A DNA stretch of 64,000 nt from JAIBJN01 sp963842305 (GTDB lineage: Bacteria > Actinomycetota > Thermoleophilia > Gaiellales > Gaiellaceae), in the NCBI GenBank assembly GCA_963842305.1, contig CAWJFW010000003.1, forward strand, positions 248,001 through 312,000, written 5' to 3'. Positions 8,119 through 17,149 of the stretch are shown here, piece after piece. The position numbers and the translations under genes were made by a program. Each line of letters starts with the position of its first letter. Within the stretch, counting starts at the first letter, position 1. Below the pieces are notes generated by a model. That model searched no databases, was not told the DNA's origin, and saw only the letters and a list, made by a program, of their open reading frames with translations.

Positions 8119-9998
8119 TGGCCGTGGTGATCGCCTCCAACCTGCGCAAGGAGTTCGCGGGCAACCTCCTCTTCGAGGGCGTCTCGTTCAAGCTCGAACG
8201 GCGCGACCGGCTCGCGCTGGCCGGCCCGAACGGCGCCGGCAAGACGACTCTCATGCGGATGCTCATGGGCGAAACCTCGGTCGACGGCGGCGAGCTCGTG
8301 ATCGAGAAGGGCACGCGAGTTGCCCTTCACGACCAGCGGCCGCCGCTCGGCCGCGGCCACACCCTGCGCGAGTACGTGCTCGCGGGAGCAACGGACCTGC
8401 TCGCCACCGAGCGGGAGCTCGAGCGGCTCGAGCAGGCCATGGCCGGAGGTGACCACGACGAGGCAACCCTTGGCGCCTACGCGCGGGCGCAGACGCGACT
8501 CGAGCACGCGGGCGGATACGGGTGGCGCGACCACATCGGCGCGGTCGCGCGCGGCCTCGGCTTCCACGACGGCGACTTCGACCGGCAGCTCTCGACCTTC
8601 TCCGGAGGCGAGATCACCCGTGCGTCGCTGGCGCGCGCGCTCGCCGGCGACCCCGATCTGATCCTCCTCGACGAGCCGACCAACCACCTCGACGTGGCGA
8701 GCCTGGAATGGCTCGAGCGCGAACTCGCCTCGCTGGACGCCGCGTGCATCATCGTCGCGCACGACCGCTGGTTCCTCGAAGCGGTCACGAACGCCACGCT
8801 CGAACTCGAGGCCGGCCACGCGACCTACTTTCCCGGGTCCTGGCACGTCTGGCGAATCGAGAAGGCGCAGCGGGCAGCCCACGCGCAGAAGACGGCCGAT
8901 CGCGTCGCGGCCGACATCGCGCGGCTCGAGCGCTTCGTCGCCCGCTTCCGCTACAAGAAGAGCAAGGCCAAGCAGGCCCAGGCCAAGCTGACGCAGATCG
9001 GCCGCCTGACCAAGGAGAAGGACGACGCCGCCTCGGAGGCGACGCTCCTGACCCGGAAGACGCGCGGGCTCGGCTTCGACTTCGCCCAGCCGAAGCGGAG
9101 CGGCCGCGACGTCCTCGTTCTCGAGGACGCCACCGTGGAGGTGCCGGGGCGCAGGCTCCTCGACGACGTGACATTCGCGCTCGAACGCGGGGACCACGTC
9201 GCGCTCGTCGGCCCGAACGGCAGCGGAAAGACGACTCTGATCGAGCAGGCGGTCGCCGGGGAGTTCAAGCTCGGTCACGGCGTCGAGGTCGGCTACTTCT
9301 CGCAGCATGGGGTCGAGCTGGACGAGCGGGGCAGCGTGCTCGACTGCGTCCAGTCGATGACCGGGCTTACGAGACCGCAGGCGCAGACGCTGCTCGGGCG
9401 CTTCCTCTTCTCCGGCTGGGAGGCGCACATGAAGCAGGTGCGCGACCTCTCGGGCGGCGAGCGGCGGCGGCTCGGGCTTGCGGTTCTCGTCACCTCGGGA
9501 GCGAACTTCCTCGTGCTCGACGAGCCGACGAACCACCTCGACCTCGACTCCCGCGAGACGCTCGAGATGGCGCTCGAGGGCTTCCCCGGCACCGTCCTTC
9601 TCGTCTCGCACGACCGGGCCCTTATCGACGCCGTCGCACACCGAACTGCCGCGGTGGAGGACGGCACGGTCAGGGTCTACGACGGCGGCTGGGCCGATCT
9701 CGTGCGCACGCGCGAAGAACGCGAGGAGCCGGAGGCCGAACGGCTTCCGAAGCCAGAGAGAGCCAAGGCCGCGCCCACGCCCAGGCCGAGGACCACGTCC
9801 GGGCCCAACCGGCTCGCGGCTGTCGAAGCCGAGGTCGAGGCGGCCGAACGCAGGGTCGCGGAGCTCGAAGCACGGCTCGCCGAGGACTGGGAGGACGCCG
9901 AGGTGATCGCCGCGCACAAACGCGCTCGCGAGGACCTCCAGGACCTGCTGGCGCAATGGGAGACGCTCCTCGAGGAGGTGGCCGAGCCGTCCTCCTGA
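8118..9998 (+). CDS. ABC-F family ATPase
   Basis: Soluble protein with two ABC domains and no membrane segment. Proteins of this family act on ribosomes, and some give antibiotic resistance. Domain 1 has Walker A GPNGAGKTT, signature TFSGGE and Walker B LLDEPTNHLD. Domain 2 has GPNGSGKTT, LSGGERRRLGL and VLDEPTNHLD. The linker between them is highly basic (RFRYKKSKAKQAQAK), as in ABC-F proteins that reach into the ribosome. A C-terminal acidic coiled coil, roughly residues 560-626, resembles the extension of Uup/YdiF-type members. Length 626 residues. The stop overlaps the start of the next gene (TGATG), suggesting coupling. The specific subfamily is not assigned. Confidence 0.92.
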   Translation: MAVVIASNLRKEFAGNLLFEGVSFKLERRDRLALAGPNGAGKTTLMRMLMGETSVDGGELVIEKGTRVALHDQRPPLGRGHTLREYVLAGATDLLATERELERLEQAMAGGDHDEATLGAYARAQTRLEHAGGYGWRDHIGAVARGLGFHDGDFDRQLSTFSGGEITRASLARALAGDPDLILLDEPTNHLDVASLEWLERELASLDAACIIVAHDRWFLEAVTNATLELEAGHATYFPGSWHVWRIEKAQRAAHAQKTADRVAADIARLERFVARFRYKKSKAKQAQAKLTQIGRLTKEKDDAASEATLLTRKTRGLGFDFAQPKRSGRDVLVLEDATVEVPGRRLLDDVTFALERGDHVALVGPNGSGKTTLIEQAVAGEFKLGHGVEVGYFSQHGVELDERGSVLDCVQSMTGLTRPQAQTLLGRFLFSGWEAHMKQVRDLSGGERRRLGLAVLVTSGANFLVLDEPTNHLDLDSRETLEMALEGFPGTVLLVSHDRALIDAVAHRTAAVEDGTVRVYDGGWADLVRTREEREEPEAERLPKPERAKAAPTPRPRTTSGPNRLAAVEAEVEAAERRVAELEARLAEDWEDAEVIAAHKRAREDLQDLLAQWETLLEEVAEPSS

Positions 9999-10648
9999 TG
10001 GGCCGTGGCTCAAGAGGCCGTCTGACGCTGCCGACCCTCCTGGGGATGACGGCGACGCGGATCCTCGCCTGCCTCGCAGCGCTCGTAGCGCTCGGCTTCT
10101 ACGTGGGGCCGCATCGCACGCTCGTCGCCGACGAGGCCGAGCTCGCCCGCATCGCCACCGTCATCGCCGGCCGCGACGTCAGGATCTCCTGTCCGGGCAC
10201 CCTGGCCAGGCTGACCGAAGCCTCGGCCCAGGACGGCTCGGTCCTCTTCTCCGCCGAAGGCGCGCCGGCCGACGAGGCGAACCTCTCCGGCGACACGTGC
10301 TCGAAGCTCCACCGCTTCCTCCACGGAGGAGTCGCAGGGCTCGCCTGCCTTGCCCGGCATCAACCGTGCCCGGCCGACGTGCGCGAGGCGGCGATCGCGG
10401 TCAACGTCCTCTCGCACGAGTCCTGGCACCTCGCAGGTGTCCGCGACGAGGCGGTCGCACAGTGCTACGCGCTGCAAACGAACGCAGACACCGCTATGCG
10501 GCTCGGCGCCGGCCCGGACGACGCGCAGGCGATTGCCGCGTTCATCCAGCGCGAGGTGCAGCCGGTCCTCCCCGCGGACTACAGCTCGAGCGACTGCTTC
10601 GAGGGCGGTCCCCTCGACCTCCGGCCCGACCGGCTCTACTGGCCCTAA
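9998..10648 (+). CDS. Predicted exported protein with HExxH zinc-protease motif
   Basis: Not recognised as a named family. The 216-residue protein has a hydrophobic N-terminal segment (about residues 19-36, ATRILACLAALVALGFYV) that reads as a signal anchor or signal peptide. Residues 140-144 are HESWH, a zinc-binding HExxH motif, followed by a Glu-containing helix DEAVAQCYALQ at 150-160. Six cysteines (65, 101, 117, 124, 156, 200) in the exported part could form three disulfides. It starts with an ATG overlapping the ABC-F stop; an internal ATG at codon 17, just before the hydrophobic segment, is an alternative start. Pairing with the ABC-F gene appears translational. A small zincin-like protease is a plausible inference, but activity is unproven. 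Confidence 0.7.
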   Translation: MGRGSRGRLTLPTLLGMTATRILACLAALVALGFYVGPHRTLVADEAELARIATVIAGRDVRISCPGTLARLTEASAQDGSVLFSAEGAPADEANLSGDTCSKLHRFLHGGVAGLACLARHQPCPADVREAAIAVNVLSHESWHLAGVRDEAVAQCYALQTNADTAMRLGAGPDDAQAIAAFIQREVQPVLPADYSSSDCFEGGPLDLRPDRLYWP

Positions 10649-10652
10649 CTGA

Positions 10653-11222
10653 TCATGTCTCGGCGAAGGTGGCGATCAGGGCCTCCGCAACGACCCGCAT
10701 CGGCCGTCCGGAGACCTGACTGGCGCCCCGAAGCCGCGCGAATGCGTCTTCCTCGCTGAGCCCCTCCTTGGCCATCAGGAGCCCCTTCGCCCGCTCGACG
10801 AGCTTGCGGGTGACGAGGGCCTCGGCGAGCGACTCTGCCTCTTCCCGTAGCTCCTGCAGCTCCGCGTGACGAGCGCGGGCCGCGTGGATGGCCGGCAGGA
10901 GGTCGGTCTCGCGAAACGGCTTGACGAGATAGCCGAACACGCCCGCCTCGACCGCTCGCGAGACGAGCTCGTCCTGGCCGTAGGCCGTCAGAATGACGAT
11001 CGGTATCGGCCGCTCGCCGAGGATGCGCCTCGCGGCTTCGATTCCGTCCACCCGGGGCATCTTGACGTCGAGGATCGCGAGGTCCGGTTGCTCGCTGAGT
11101 GCGAGCTCGACGGCCTCCTCGCCGTCACGCGCCTCCGCGCAGACCACGAAGCCGGCCCGCTCGATGATTTCGCGCAGGTCGAGCCGAATGATCGTCTCGT
11201 CCTCGGCGATCAGAATCCTCAC
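10653..11222 (-). CDS. pdtaR: Response regulator with ANTAR RNA-binding domain (PdtaR-like)
   Basis: Cytoplasmic two-component regulator that likely acts on RNA by antitermination. An N-terminal receiver domain (about 1-115) carries the acidic pocket AEDE, phosphoacceptor Asp52 in LAILDVKMP and Lys101 in YLVKPF. A short coiled coil leads to a C-terminal ANTAR domain (about 128-186) with the motif LVERAKGLLMAKEGLSEEDAF. GTG start. It lies 24 bases downstream of a HisKA_2-type kinase, an arrangement like mycobacterial PdtaS and PdtaR. Its RNA targets are unknown; the attenuator-like leader of the glutamine synthetase gene at 18.7 kb is one testable candidate. Confidence 0.9.
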   Translation of the reverse strand: MRILIAEDETIIRLDLREIIERAGFVVCAEARDGEEAVELALSEQPDLAILDVKMPRVDGIEAARRILGERPIPIVILTAYGQDELVSRAVEAGVFGYLVKPFRETDLLPAIHAARARHAELQELREEAESLAEALVTRKLVERAKGLLMAKEGLSEEDAFARLRGASQVSGRPMRVVAEALIATFAET

Positions 11223-11246
11223 GTCAGCTCTCCATTCGAGTCGCCG

Positions 11247-12656
11247 CTACGGAACCGGGAAGACGACCTCGGCGCGGAGACCCCCGGCCGACTCGAGCAG
11301 AAGCTCGCCGTCGAGCTCCTCCCGCACCAGGGCCCGGACGATCGAAAGGCCCGTTCCCTCGCGCTCGCCGGTACTCCACGAGCCGTTGTCGGCAACGGTC
11401 AGGTTGACCCGGCCGTTCGATCGGACGAGCTCGACCTGCACCTTGTCGCCTCCGTGCTCGAGCGCGTTTCCGAGCAGCTCGCAGAAGACGAGCGCGAGCG
11501 CCGTTGCACGCTCGCCGTGGAGGGAGATCGGCTCGAGCCGTGAGCTCACCTGCTTGCCGGCGCCGAGGCCCTGGACGAGCATCGAGCGGAGGCGATCGAC
11601 CAGGTCGCCCAGGTCGACGTCCTCATCGCGGCGCTCCGTCAGCACCTCGTGAACCGCCGCGATGGCGAGAATGCGGTTGACGGAGTCGCCGAGCGCCTTG
11701 CGGGGATCGATCGGCTCGGCGCTCGCCGCCTGGAGCCGAAGGAGCGAGGCCACGGTCTGGAGGTTGTTCTTCACCCGGTGGTGAATCTCCTGGGCAAGCA
11801 CACCGCGCATGACTGCTCGGCCGTGCTCGAGCGCCACTGCGGCTTGGCGCGCGATCGACGCGAGCAAGCGGCGTTCCTCGTCCGAGAACGGACTGTCCCG
11901 ATCGCAGACGAGCTCGCCAACCTGCCGGCCCTTCCAGCGCAGTGGAAAACGCAGCGCGTGCGCGCCCGGGCGCCCCTCCGGCCACGCGATCGTCCCGTCT
12001 TCGAGAACGAGCGCCGCGCCGGTGGCGTCGACGGCCTCGATCGTCGTGTTCACGATCGCCTCGAGCGACTCCTCGAGGTAGAGGGAGTCCGAAACCGCCT
12101 CGGAGATCGCGGCGAGCGCCTCGAGCTCTGCCACCCGTCGCTGCGCGTGGTCGTAGAGCTTTGCGTTCTCGATCGCCTGGGCGACCTGCCCCGCGATCGC
12201 CATGAGCAGGTCGATCTCGTCGCGGCTGAACTCCCGCGGCGCTTCGGTGCGGACGTTGAGCGCGCCCTCCAGACGCTCGCGGGCGAGGATCGGGACGGCG
12301 AGAATCGACTGGTAGTGCGCCTCGCGCAGGTTCGGAAAGTGCTTGAAGCGCGGGTCGAGATGAGCCTCGCGCGCGATCATCACGGGGGCGCGCTCCGCCG
12401 CCGCAGCGCCCGTGATCCCTTCACCGGGACGCATCTTCGGGACGCGCGTCATGTCCTCGACCCGCGTTCCGTACGAGGCCCGCAGCACGAGCTCGTCCGC
12501 CTTCTCGTCGTAGAGGTAGACGAAGCACGCGTCGGTCTCGAGCGCCTCGGCCACCTTTCGGGCGATCAGATCGAACACCTCGTCGAGGTCGAGCGTCGAG
12601 TTGACGGCGGCGATCGTCTCGGTCAGGAGGCGCAGGTGGCGGGCGGAACGATCCAC
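11247..12656 (-). CDS. pdtaS: GAF-domain sensor histidine kinase, PdtaS-like
   Basis: Soluble sensor kinase, probable partner of the ANTAR regulator just downstream. It has two GAF-like sensor modules (about residues 15-165 and 185-275), then a HisKA_2 dimerisation/phosphoacceptor helix with EIHHRVKNNLQT (His292/293) and an HATPase domain with FCELLGNALEHGG, VADNGSW and GTGLSIV. There are no membrane segments. The frame is open further upstream, but that stretch is compositionally odd and would overlap the divergent kinase gene. I chose the GTG at 12656, preceded by a GGGGGA ribosome-binding site, giving 469 residues. The signal sensed is unknown. Confidence 0.88.
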   Translation of the reverse strand: MDRSARHLRLLTETIAAVNSTLDLDEVFDLIARKVAEALETDACFVYLYDEKADELVLRASYGTRVEDMTRVPKMRPGEGITGAAAAERAPVMIAREAHLDPRFKHFPNLREAHYQSILAVPILARERLEGALNVRTEAPREFSRDEIDLLMAIAGQVAQAIENAKLYDHAQRRVAELEALAAISEAVSDSLYLEESLEAIVNTTIEAVDATGAALVLEDGTIAWPEGRPGAHALRFPLRWKGRQVGELVCDRDSPFSDEERRLLASIARQAAVALEHGRAVMRGVLAQEIHHRVKNNLQTVASLLRLQAASAEPIDPRKALGDSVNRILAIAAVHEVLTERRDEDVDLGDLVDRLRSMLVQGLGAGKQVSSRLEPISLHGERATALALVFCELLGNALEHGGDKVQVELVRSNGRVNLTVADNGSWSTGEREGTGLSIVRALVREELDGELLLESAGGLRAEVVFPVP

Positions 12657-12703
12657 GTGTCCCCCATTCAAGCAAGGGTTTCGGCACACCGATAACCAGG
12701 AGC

Positions 12704-15700
12704 GTGACCCCCTCGGCTCCGCCTGCGCCGAAGAGGCCGCCGCGCCTCGTCCTGCGCTTCGCCCTCTACAGCGCGATCGCGCTCGCGCTCGCGTGGGTCG
12801 CCATCTTCTGGGTCGTAAGGAGCGAGGCGGAGGAACGCGGGCGCCAGCAAGTGGCCGCCCACGCAACCGAGGTCGCCGCGAGGACTTCGGCATCGCTCGT
12901 CGACGCGGACTTCGGCCGCCCGGCGCCGCCGGCTCGTCAGGCCGAGCTCGACGCGGTCTTCGAGCGCGAGCTCGTCGGCAACCTCTTGCGGATCAAGCTC
13001 CTGAGTCCAGACGGCATCGTCACCTACGCGACCGACCACGGCCTGATCGGCGAGCGGATCGACGATCCCGCGCACCTCCGGGCGCCGCTGGCCGGGGAGA
13101 CGAGACAAGACGTGTCCACACTCAACTCCGAGAGCGCGGGCGCGGACGGCGAGAACTCGAAGGCCTTCGAGTCCTACGTGCCGGTCCTGGTTGGCGACTC
13201 GGAGCAGCCGACCGGAGTCCTCGAGGTGTACGAGGCCTACGAACCGATCGCTGCCGACATCCAGGAGACGATCACGCCGGTCGGCATCGCGCTCGGTCTC
13301 GCGCTCCTCCTCCTCTACGCCGCGCTCTTCCCGATTCTCCGGCAGGTGACACGGGCCTTGGAGAACCGTCACAGGGGCCTCGAGAAGCACGCAACGGCCC
13401 TCAGCCAGGCACTAGACGAGCGGGACAAGGCAGAGGTGCGGGTCAGCCAAGCTGAGCGCAACTACCGAAGCCTCGTCGAGCAGCTCCCGCTCGTCATGTA
13501 CATCACCCGCCTCGACGAAACGCGCTCCTGCATCTACATGAGCCCGCAGATCGAGGAGCTCGTGGGCTACACGCCGCTGGAATGCATGAGCGACCCGGAG
13601 CTCCTCGTCAAGATCCTTCACCCCGACGACCGTGATGCGACGCTCGACGCGTATAAGCGGGCGCACGAGGCCCGCGAATCCTTCTCGATTCGCTACCGCC
13701 TGATCGCGAAGGACGGGCGGGCGGTCTGGGTGCACGATGAGCTGACGATTGCGATCGACCGCGCGGGGCGCCCCATGCACGCACAGGGGTTCCTCATCGA
13801 CGTCACCCCCCAGGCCGCCGCGCAGGAGGAGCTCGAGCGACAGCACGCCGAGCTCGGTGCGCTCCACGAGACAGCGCTCCTCCTCATCGACGAGCTCGAC
13901 CCACAGAAGCTGCTCGAGCGGATCGCGGTGCAGGCGGGCGAGCTCGTCGGAACCCGCGACACCTACGTCTACCTGCGGGAGGAGGACGAGCTTCGGATTG
14001 CCGTCGGCACCGGCTCGTTCGCGGCGAACGTGGGGATACGAATCAAGAAGGGCGAGGGGGTCGCGGGACGGGTGTGGGAGACGACTCAGCCGCTCGCGAT
14101 CGAGGACTACACAGCCTGGGACGGGCGCCTGGAGCGCTTCGGGGACGACGGGCTCCATGCCGTCGTCGGCGTGCCGCTGCGATCGCGCACAGAGGTCGTC
14201 GGCGTGCTCGGGCTCGCGTACGACCGTCCCGGCAAGACCTTCGGGGAGCCGGAGATCGCGCTCCTCTCCCGGTTCGCCCACCTCGCCACACTCGCGCTCG
14301 AGAGCGCGCGACTGTACACGGCGGCGCAGGAGGAGCTGCAGGAGCGCCGGCGCGCAGAGGCCGCGCTCCGGGAGGCGGAGCTCCGTTATCGCACGCTCGT
14401 CGAGCACCTACCGCTCGTGACCTACGTCAGCCCCGCGGACAAGGCGCTCGGAAACGTCTACGTGAGTCCCCAGGTGGACGCCCTGCTCGGCTACCCGGCC
14501 GACGAGTGGATCGAACGGCCGACCCTCCTGAACGACGCCGTGCACCCCGACGACCTCGCGAGAGTGCTCACCGATGCCGAATGCCTGCGCGAGACGGGCG
14601 AGCCGCTCCGCTCCGAGTACCGCTACATCGCGGCGGACGGCCGGATCGTCTGGGTGCTGGACGAGACCATCCTCGTTCGGGACGAGCGGGGAACGCCCCT
14701 CTGGGTGCAGGGCTTCCTGGTCGACATCACCGAGCGCAAGCTGGCCGAGGAGACGCGCGCGCGTCTCGCCGCGATCGTAGAGTCCTCCAGCGACGCGATC
14801 ACGAGCGTCTCGCTCGAGCTCCGCCTGACGAGCTGGAACACCGGGGCCGAGCGCCTGTTCGGCCGGCCGGCCGACGAGATGGTCGGCCAGCCGATCACGA
14901 GCGTCATTCCCGAGGAGCAGAGGGAGAACGCGGTGGGTCTCCTCGGCGAGGTGGTCGCCCGAGATCACGTCGCCCTGCTCGAAACGGTTCGCGAGGGACC
15001 CGACGGACGCGTGCGCCACATCGCGTTCACCTTCTCCCCCATCCACGACTCGGACGGGGAGGTGGTCGGCGTCTCGGCGATCGGACAGGACGTCACCGAG
15101 CGCAAGCTCGCGGAGGCCGACCGCGAGCGCCTTTTCGTCGCCGAACAGGAGGCACGTGCGTTCGCCGAGGACGCCCAGCGAGATCTCTTCGCACAGAACG
15201 AGCGCCTGCGCGAGCTCGACCGCCTGAAGGACGAGTTCATCGCGCTCGTCTCGCACGAGCTGCGCACGCCGCTGACCTCGATCCGCGGCTACACCGAGCT
15301 CCTACTCGACGGCGAGGCCGGCAAGCTGACCGACGAGCAGCGCAAGTTCCTCGGCGTCGTCGAGCGAAACTCGCACCGGCTCCTGCACCTCGTCGGCGAC
15401 CTTCTCTTCCTCGCCCAGGTGGAGGCCGGGAAGCTCGTGCTCGAGGTCGGGGAGTTCGATCTCGGCGCGGTCGCGTCGGAGAGCGTCGAGACGGCCCGGC
15501 CGCAGGCCGAGGCCAAGGCGATCACGCTCACGCTCGCGACCGGCCCGGTCCCGGTCGTCACCGGCGATCGTGCGCGCGTCGCACAGCTCCTCGACAACCT
15601 CGTCTCGAACGCCGTCAAATTCACTCCGGAGGGAGGGCGTGTCGACGTGCGCGTCCGGGCGCGCGAGGACCAGGCGATCATCGAGGTCCGGGACAGCGGT

Positions 15701-15937
15701 ATGGGGATTCCGGCCGACGAGCAAGAGTTTCTCTTCGAGCGCTTCTTCCGCTCGAGTACGGCCACCGAGCAGGCGATCCAGGGAACAGGGCTCGGACTGG
15801 CGATCTCGAAGGCGATCGTGGAGGCCCACGGCGGAGAGATCACGGTCGCGAGCGAGGAGGGGACGGGGACGACGTTCCGCATCGCGCTCCCCCTGCACGC
15901 CGAGGGCGAGGTCACGGAGCGAACCGAGGTCGCGTGA
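12704..15937 (+). CDS. Membrane multi-sensor histidine kinase (PAS-GAF-PAS-PAS-HisKA)
   Basis: A 1077-residue sensor kinase. TM1 lies near residues 16-40, an extracytoplasmic domain follows to about 185, and TM2 is near 190-215. After that come a PAS with PAC motif (about 245-375), a GAF (about 390-540), a second PAS/PAC (about 560-680), a third PAS (about 690-805), a HisKA domain with phosphoacceptor His851 in ALVSHELRTPL, and an HATPase with NLVSNAVKFTPEGG and GTGLGLAISKAIVEAHGG. GTG start after CCAGGAG. Its stop is seven bases from the end of the convergent OmpR-type regulator, its most likely but unproven partner. It is divergent from pdtaS, so the two kinase systems share a 47-base gap. 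Confidence 0.92.
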   Translation: MTPSAPPAPKRPPRLVLRFALYSAIALALAWVAIFWVVRSEAEERGRQQVAAHATEVAARTSASLVDADFGRPAPPARQAELDAVFERELVGNLLRIKLLSPDGIVTYATDHGLIGERIDDPAHLRAPLAGETRQDVSTLNSESAGADGENSKAFESYVPVLVGDSEQPTGVLEVYEAYEPIAADIQETITPVGIALGLALLLLYAALFPILRQVTRALENRHRGLEKHATALSQALDERDKAEVRVSQAERNYRSLVEQLPLVMYITRLDETRSCIYMSPQIEELVGYTPLECMSDPELLVKILHPDDRDATLDAYKRAHEARESFSIRYRLIAKDGRAVWVHDELTIAIDRAGRPMHAQGFLIDVTPQAAAQEELERQHAELGALHETALLLIDELDPQKLLERIAVQAGELVGTRDTYVYLREEDELRIAVGTGSFAANVGIRIKKGEGVAGRVWETTQPLAIEDYTAWDGRLERFGDDGLHAVVGVPLRSRTEVVGVLGLAYDRPGKTFGEPEIALLSRFAHLATLALESARLYTAAQEELQERRRAEAALREAELRYRTLVEHLPLVTYVSPADKALGNVYVSPQVDALLGYPADEWIERPTLLNDAVHPDDLARVLTDAECLRETGEPLRSEYRYIAADGRIVWVLDETILVRDERGTPLWVQGFLVDITERKLAEETRARLAAIVESSSDAITSVSLELRLTSWNTGAERLFGRPADEMVGQPITSVIPEEQRENAVGLLGEVVARDHVALLETVREGPDGRVRHIAFTFSPIHDSDGEVVGVSAIGQDVTERKLAEADRERLFVAEQEARAFAEDAQRDLFAQNERLRELDRLKDEFIALVSHELRTPLTSIRGYTELLLDGEAGKLTDEQRKFLGVVERNSHRLLHLVGDLLFLAQVEAGKLVLEVGEFDLGAVASESVETARPQAEAKAITLTLATGPVPVVTGDRARVAQLLDNLVSNAVKFTPEGGRVDVRVRAREDQAIIEVRDSGMGIPADEQEFLFERFFRSSTATEQAIQGTGLGLAISKAIVEAHGGEITVASEEGTGTTFRIALPLHAEGEVTERTEVA

Positions 15938-15944
15938 CGGACCG

Positions 15945-16628
15945 CTACGGGCGGTAGCGGTACCCGAAGCCGCGCACCGTCTCGATCACCGAGCCGTCGG
16001 CGCCGGCCGCCTCGAGCTTGCGGCGCAGGTAGCCGACGTAGAGTTTCACCTGGTCGCGCGAGGCCGAGAACGAATCGCCCCAGACCAGCTCCAGCACCTG
16101 GTCGTGCGAGAGCAGCTGCCCGGGATGACGGACGAAGGCGGCGAGCAAGCGGAACTCGAGCGGTGTGAGCGCGACAGCGGACCCGTTCACGGCGACGCTG
16201 CGCTGGACGAAGTCGACGTGAACGAGCGAATCTGCGTAGGTTCTCGTCGCTTCCTCGCGCGGCCCCGCACGACGGAGCATCGCCTCGACGCGGGCGAGCA
16301 GCTCCTGGCGCCCAAAGGGCTTCGTGATGTAGTCGTCCGCGCCCGACTTGAGGCCGCGCACCTTCTCGAGCTCTGCCGCCCGGGCGGTCAGCATTGCAAC
16401 GGGCACGTCGGAGAGGTCGCGGATCCGCTCCAGGGTCTGCCAGCCGTCGAGCTCCGGCATCGAGACGTCGAGGAGGACGACATCGGGCGTGGTCGAGTAG
16501 AGAGCACGAAGGGCCTCCTTGCCGTTCGCCGCCTCCGTCACGCCGTAGCCCTGACGCTCGAGCAGCTCCTTCAGCAGGGCGCGGATGTCGGGGTCGTCGT
16601 CGACGACGAGAACGTGCCCGCGCTTCAT
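15945..16628 (-). CDS. OmpR/PhoB-family response regulator
   Basis: DNA-binding two-component regulator of 227 residues. The receiver domain has VVDDDPD, phosphoacceptor Asp54 in VVLLDVSMP and Lys103 in YITKPF. The C-terminal winged helix (about 130-227) has LTPLEFRLLAAFVRHPGQ and YVGYLRRKLE with the terminal GFGYRY. The start is the ATG at 16628; the frame is open upstream, but the domain begins here. Orientation is tail-to-tail with the large histidine kinase rather than co-directional, which is unusual for a cognate pair. It is divergent from a short receiver-like gene 57 bases away. Confidence 0.92.
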   Translation of the reverse strand: MKRGHVLVVDDDPDIRALLKELLERQGYGVTEAANGKEALRALYSTTPDVVLLDVSMPELDGWQTLERIRDLSDVPVAMLTARAAELEKVRGLKSGADDYITKPFGRQELLARVEAMLRRAGPREEATRTYADSLVHVDFVQRSVAVNGSAVALTPLEFRLLAAFVRHPGQLLSHDQVLELVWGDSFSASRDQVKLYVGYLRRKLEAAGADGSVIETVRGFGYRYRP

Positions 16629-16685
16629 ACCGGTTCCATACCAGATCCCGCCGCGATCCGCTCCCTGGAACCCGATGGTGAGATC

Positions 16686-17042
16686 GTGAGAATCCTTGTC
16701 TGCGAGCCCCAGGCGGAGGTGCGCGCCCTGCTCGGGCACGTCGTGGAGCGCCTCGGCCACGAGCCTGTCTTCCCGGCCGACCGGACGAGCGACGGCCACG
16801 CGCCGGCGGACGTCGACATCGTTCTGTTGGAGCCTGCCGACCCCGACGCGCGCGCCGCGGCCGAGGCTCTGCAACGGCGACCGGGAGGAATCACCGTCGT
16901 CTGCACCAGCATCTACCCCGATTCCGGTCAGACGAGTTCGTTGCACCCGCTCGCATACCTCGTGAAGCCCTTCGGTCTCGCCGAGCTCGAGCATGCGCTG
17001 ACCGCGGCGGTCGAGCGCGTCGCGGGCCGGCCGGCCGCTTAA
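16686..17042 (+). CDS. Degenerate receiver-domain protein (Asp to Glu)
   Basis: A stand-alone receiver-like protein of 118 residues with no output domain. The fold signature is visible from RILVCEPQAEVRALL through DIVLLEPADPD to YLVKPFGLAELE with Lys94. The phosphoacceptor position holds Glu49 instead of Asp, and the usual acidic pair near residues 8-9 is reduced to one Glu (Glu7). It therefore probably cannot be phosphorylated normally and may mimic the phosphorylated state or serve as a binding partner. GTG start, divergent from the OmpR-type regulator and close to two kinase systems. Receiver homology is by inspection; the role is inferred. Confidence 0.72.
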   Translation: MRILVCEPQAEVRALLGHVVERLGHEPVFPADRTSDGHAPADVDIVLLEPADPDARAAAEALQRRPGGITVVCTSIYPDSGQTSSLHPLAYLVKPFGLAELEHALTAAVERVAGRPAA

Positions 17043-17049
17043 CGACCAC

Positions 17050-17112
17050 GAGCTGCTCAGCAAGCAGCTCGCGGTCGGCCGTCAGTCAGTCCCCCGCTTC
17101 TAGGAGAAGCGG
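17050..17112. terminator. Two hairpins between convergent genes
   Basis: Between the receiver-like gene and glnA lie two perfect inverted repeats. GAGCTGCT/AGCAGCTC with a 5-base loop spans 17050-17070, and CCGCTTCT/AGAAGCGG with a 3-base loop spans 17094-17112. Neither is followed by a strong T-run on the plus strand. They suit a bidirectional termination region, but factor-independent activity is uncertain. Confidence 0.5.
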
Positions 17113-17149
17113 CGACACCGGGATCAATCTTACCTTTCCGCGCCCGCTC

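Noticed and set aside
8022..10013. A 663-codon open frame antisense to the ABC-F gene
   Set aside because: High-GC mirror frame; composition is repetitive and charged, with no motif, while the sense strand has a perfect ABC-F protein.
12657..12893. N-terminal extension of the PdtaS-like kinase
   Set aside because: Arg/Pro-rich, overlaps the divergent kinase gene; the GTG at 12656 has a good ribosome-binding site.
14074..15957. A 627-codon alternative frame inside the histidine kinase
   Set aside because: Arg/Pro/Gly-rich low-complexity product typical of a shifted frame in high-GC DNA.
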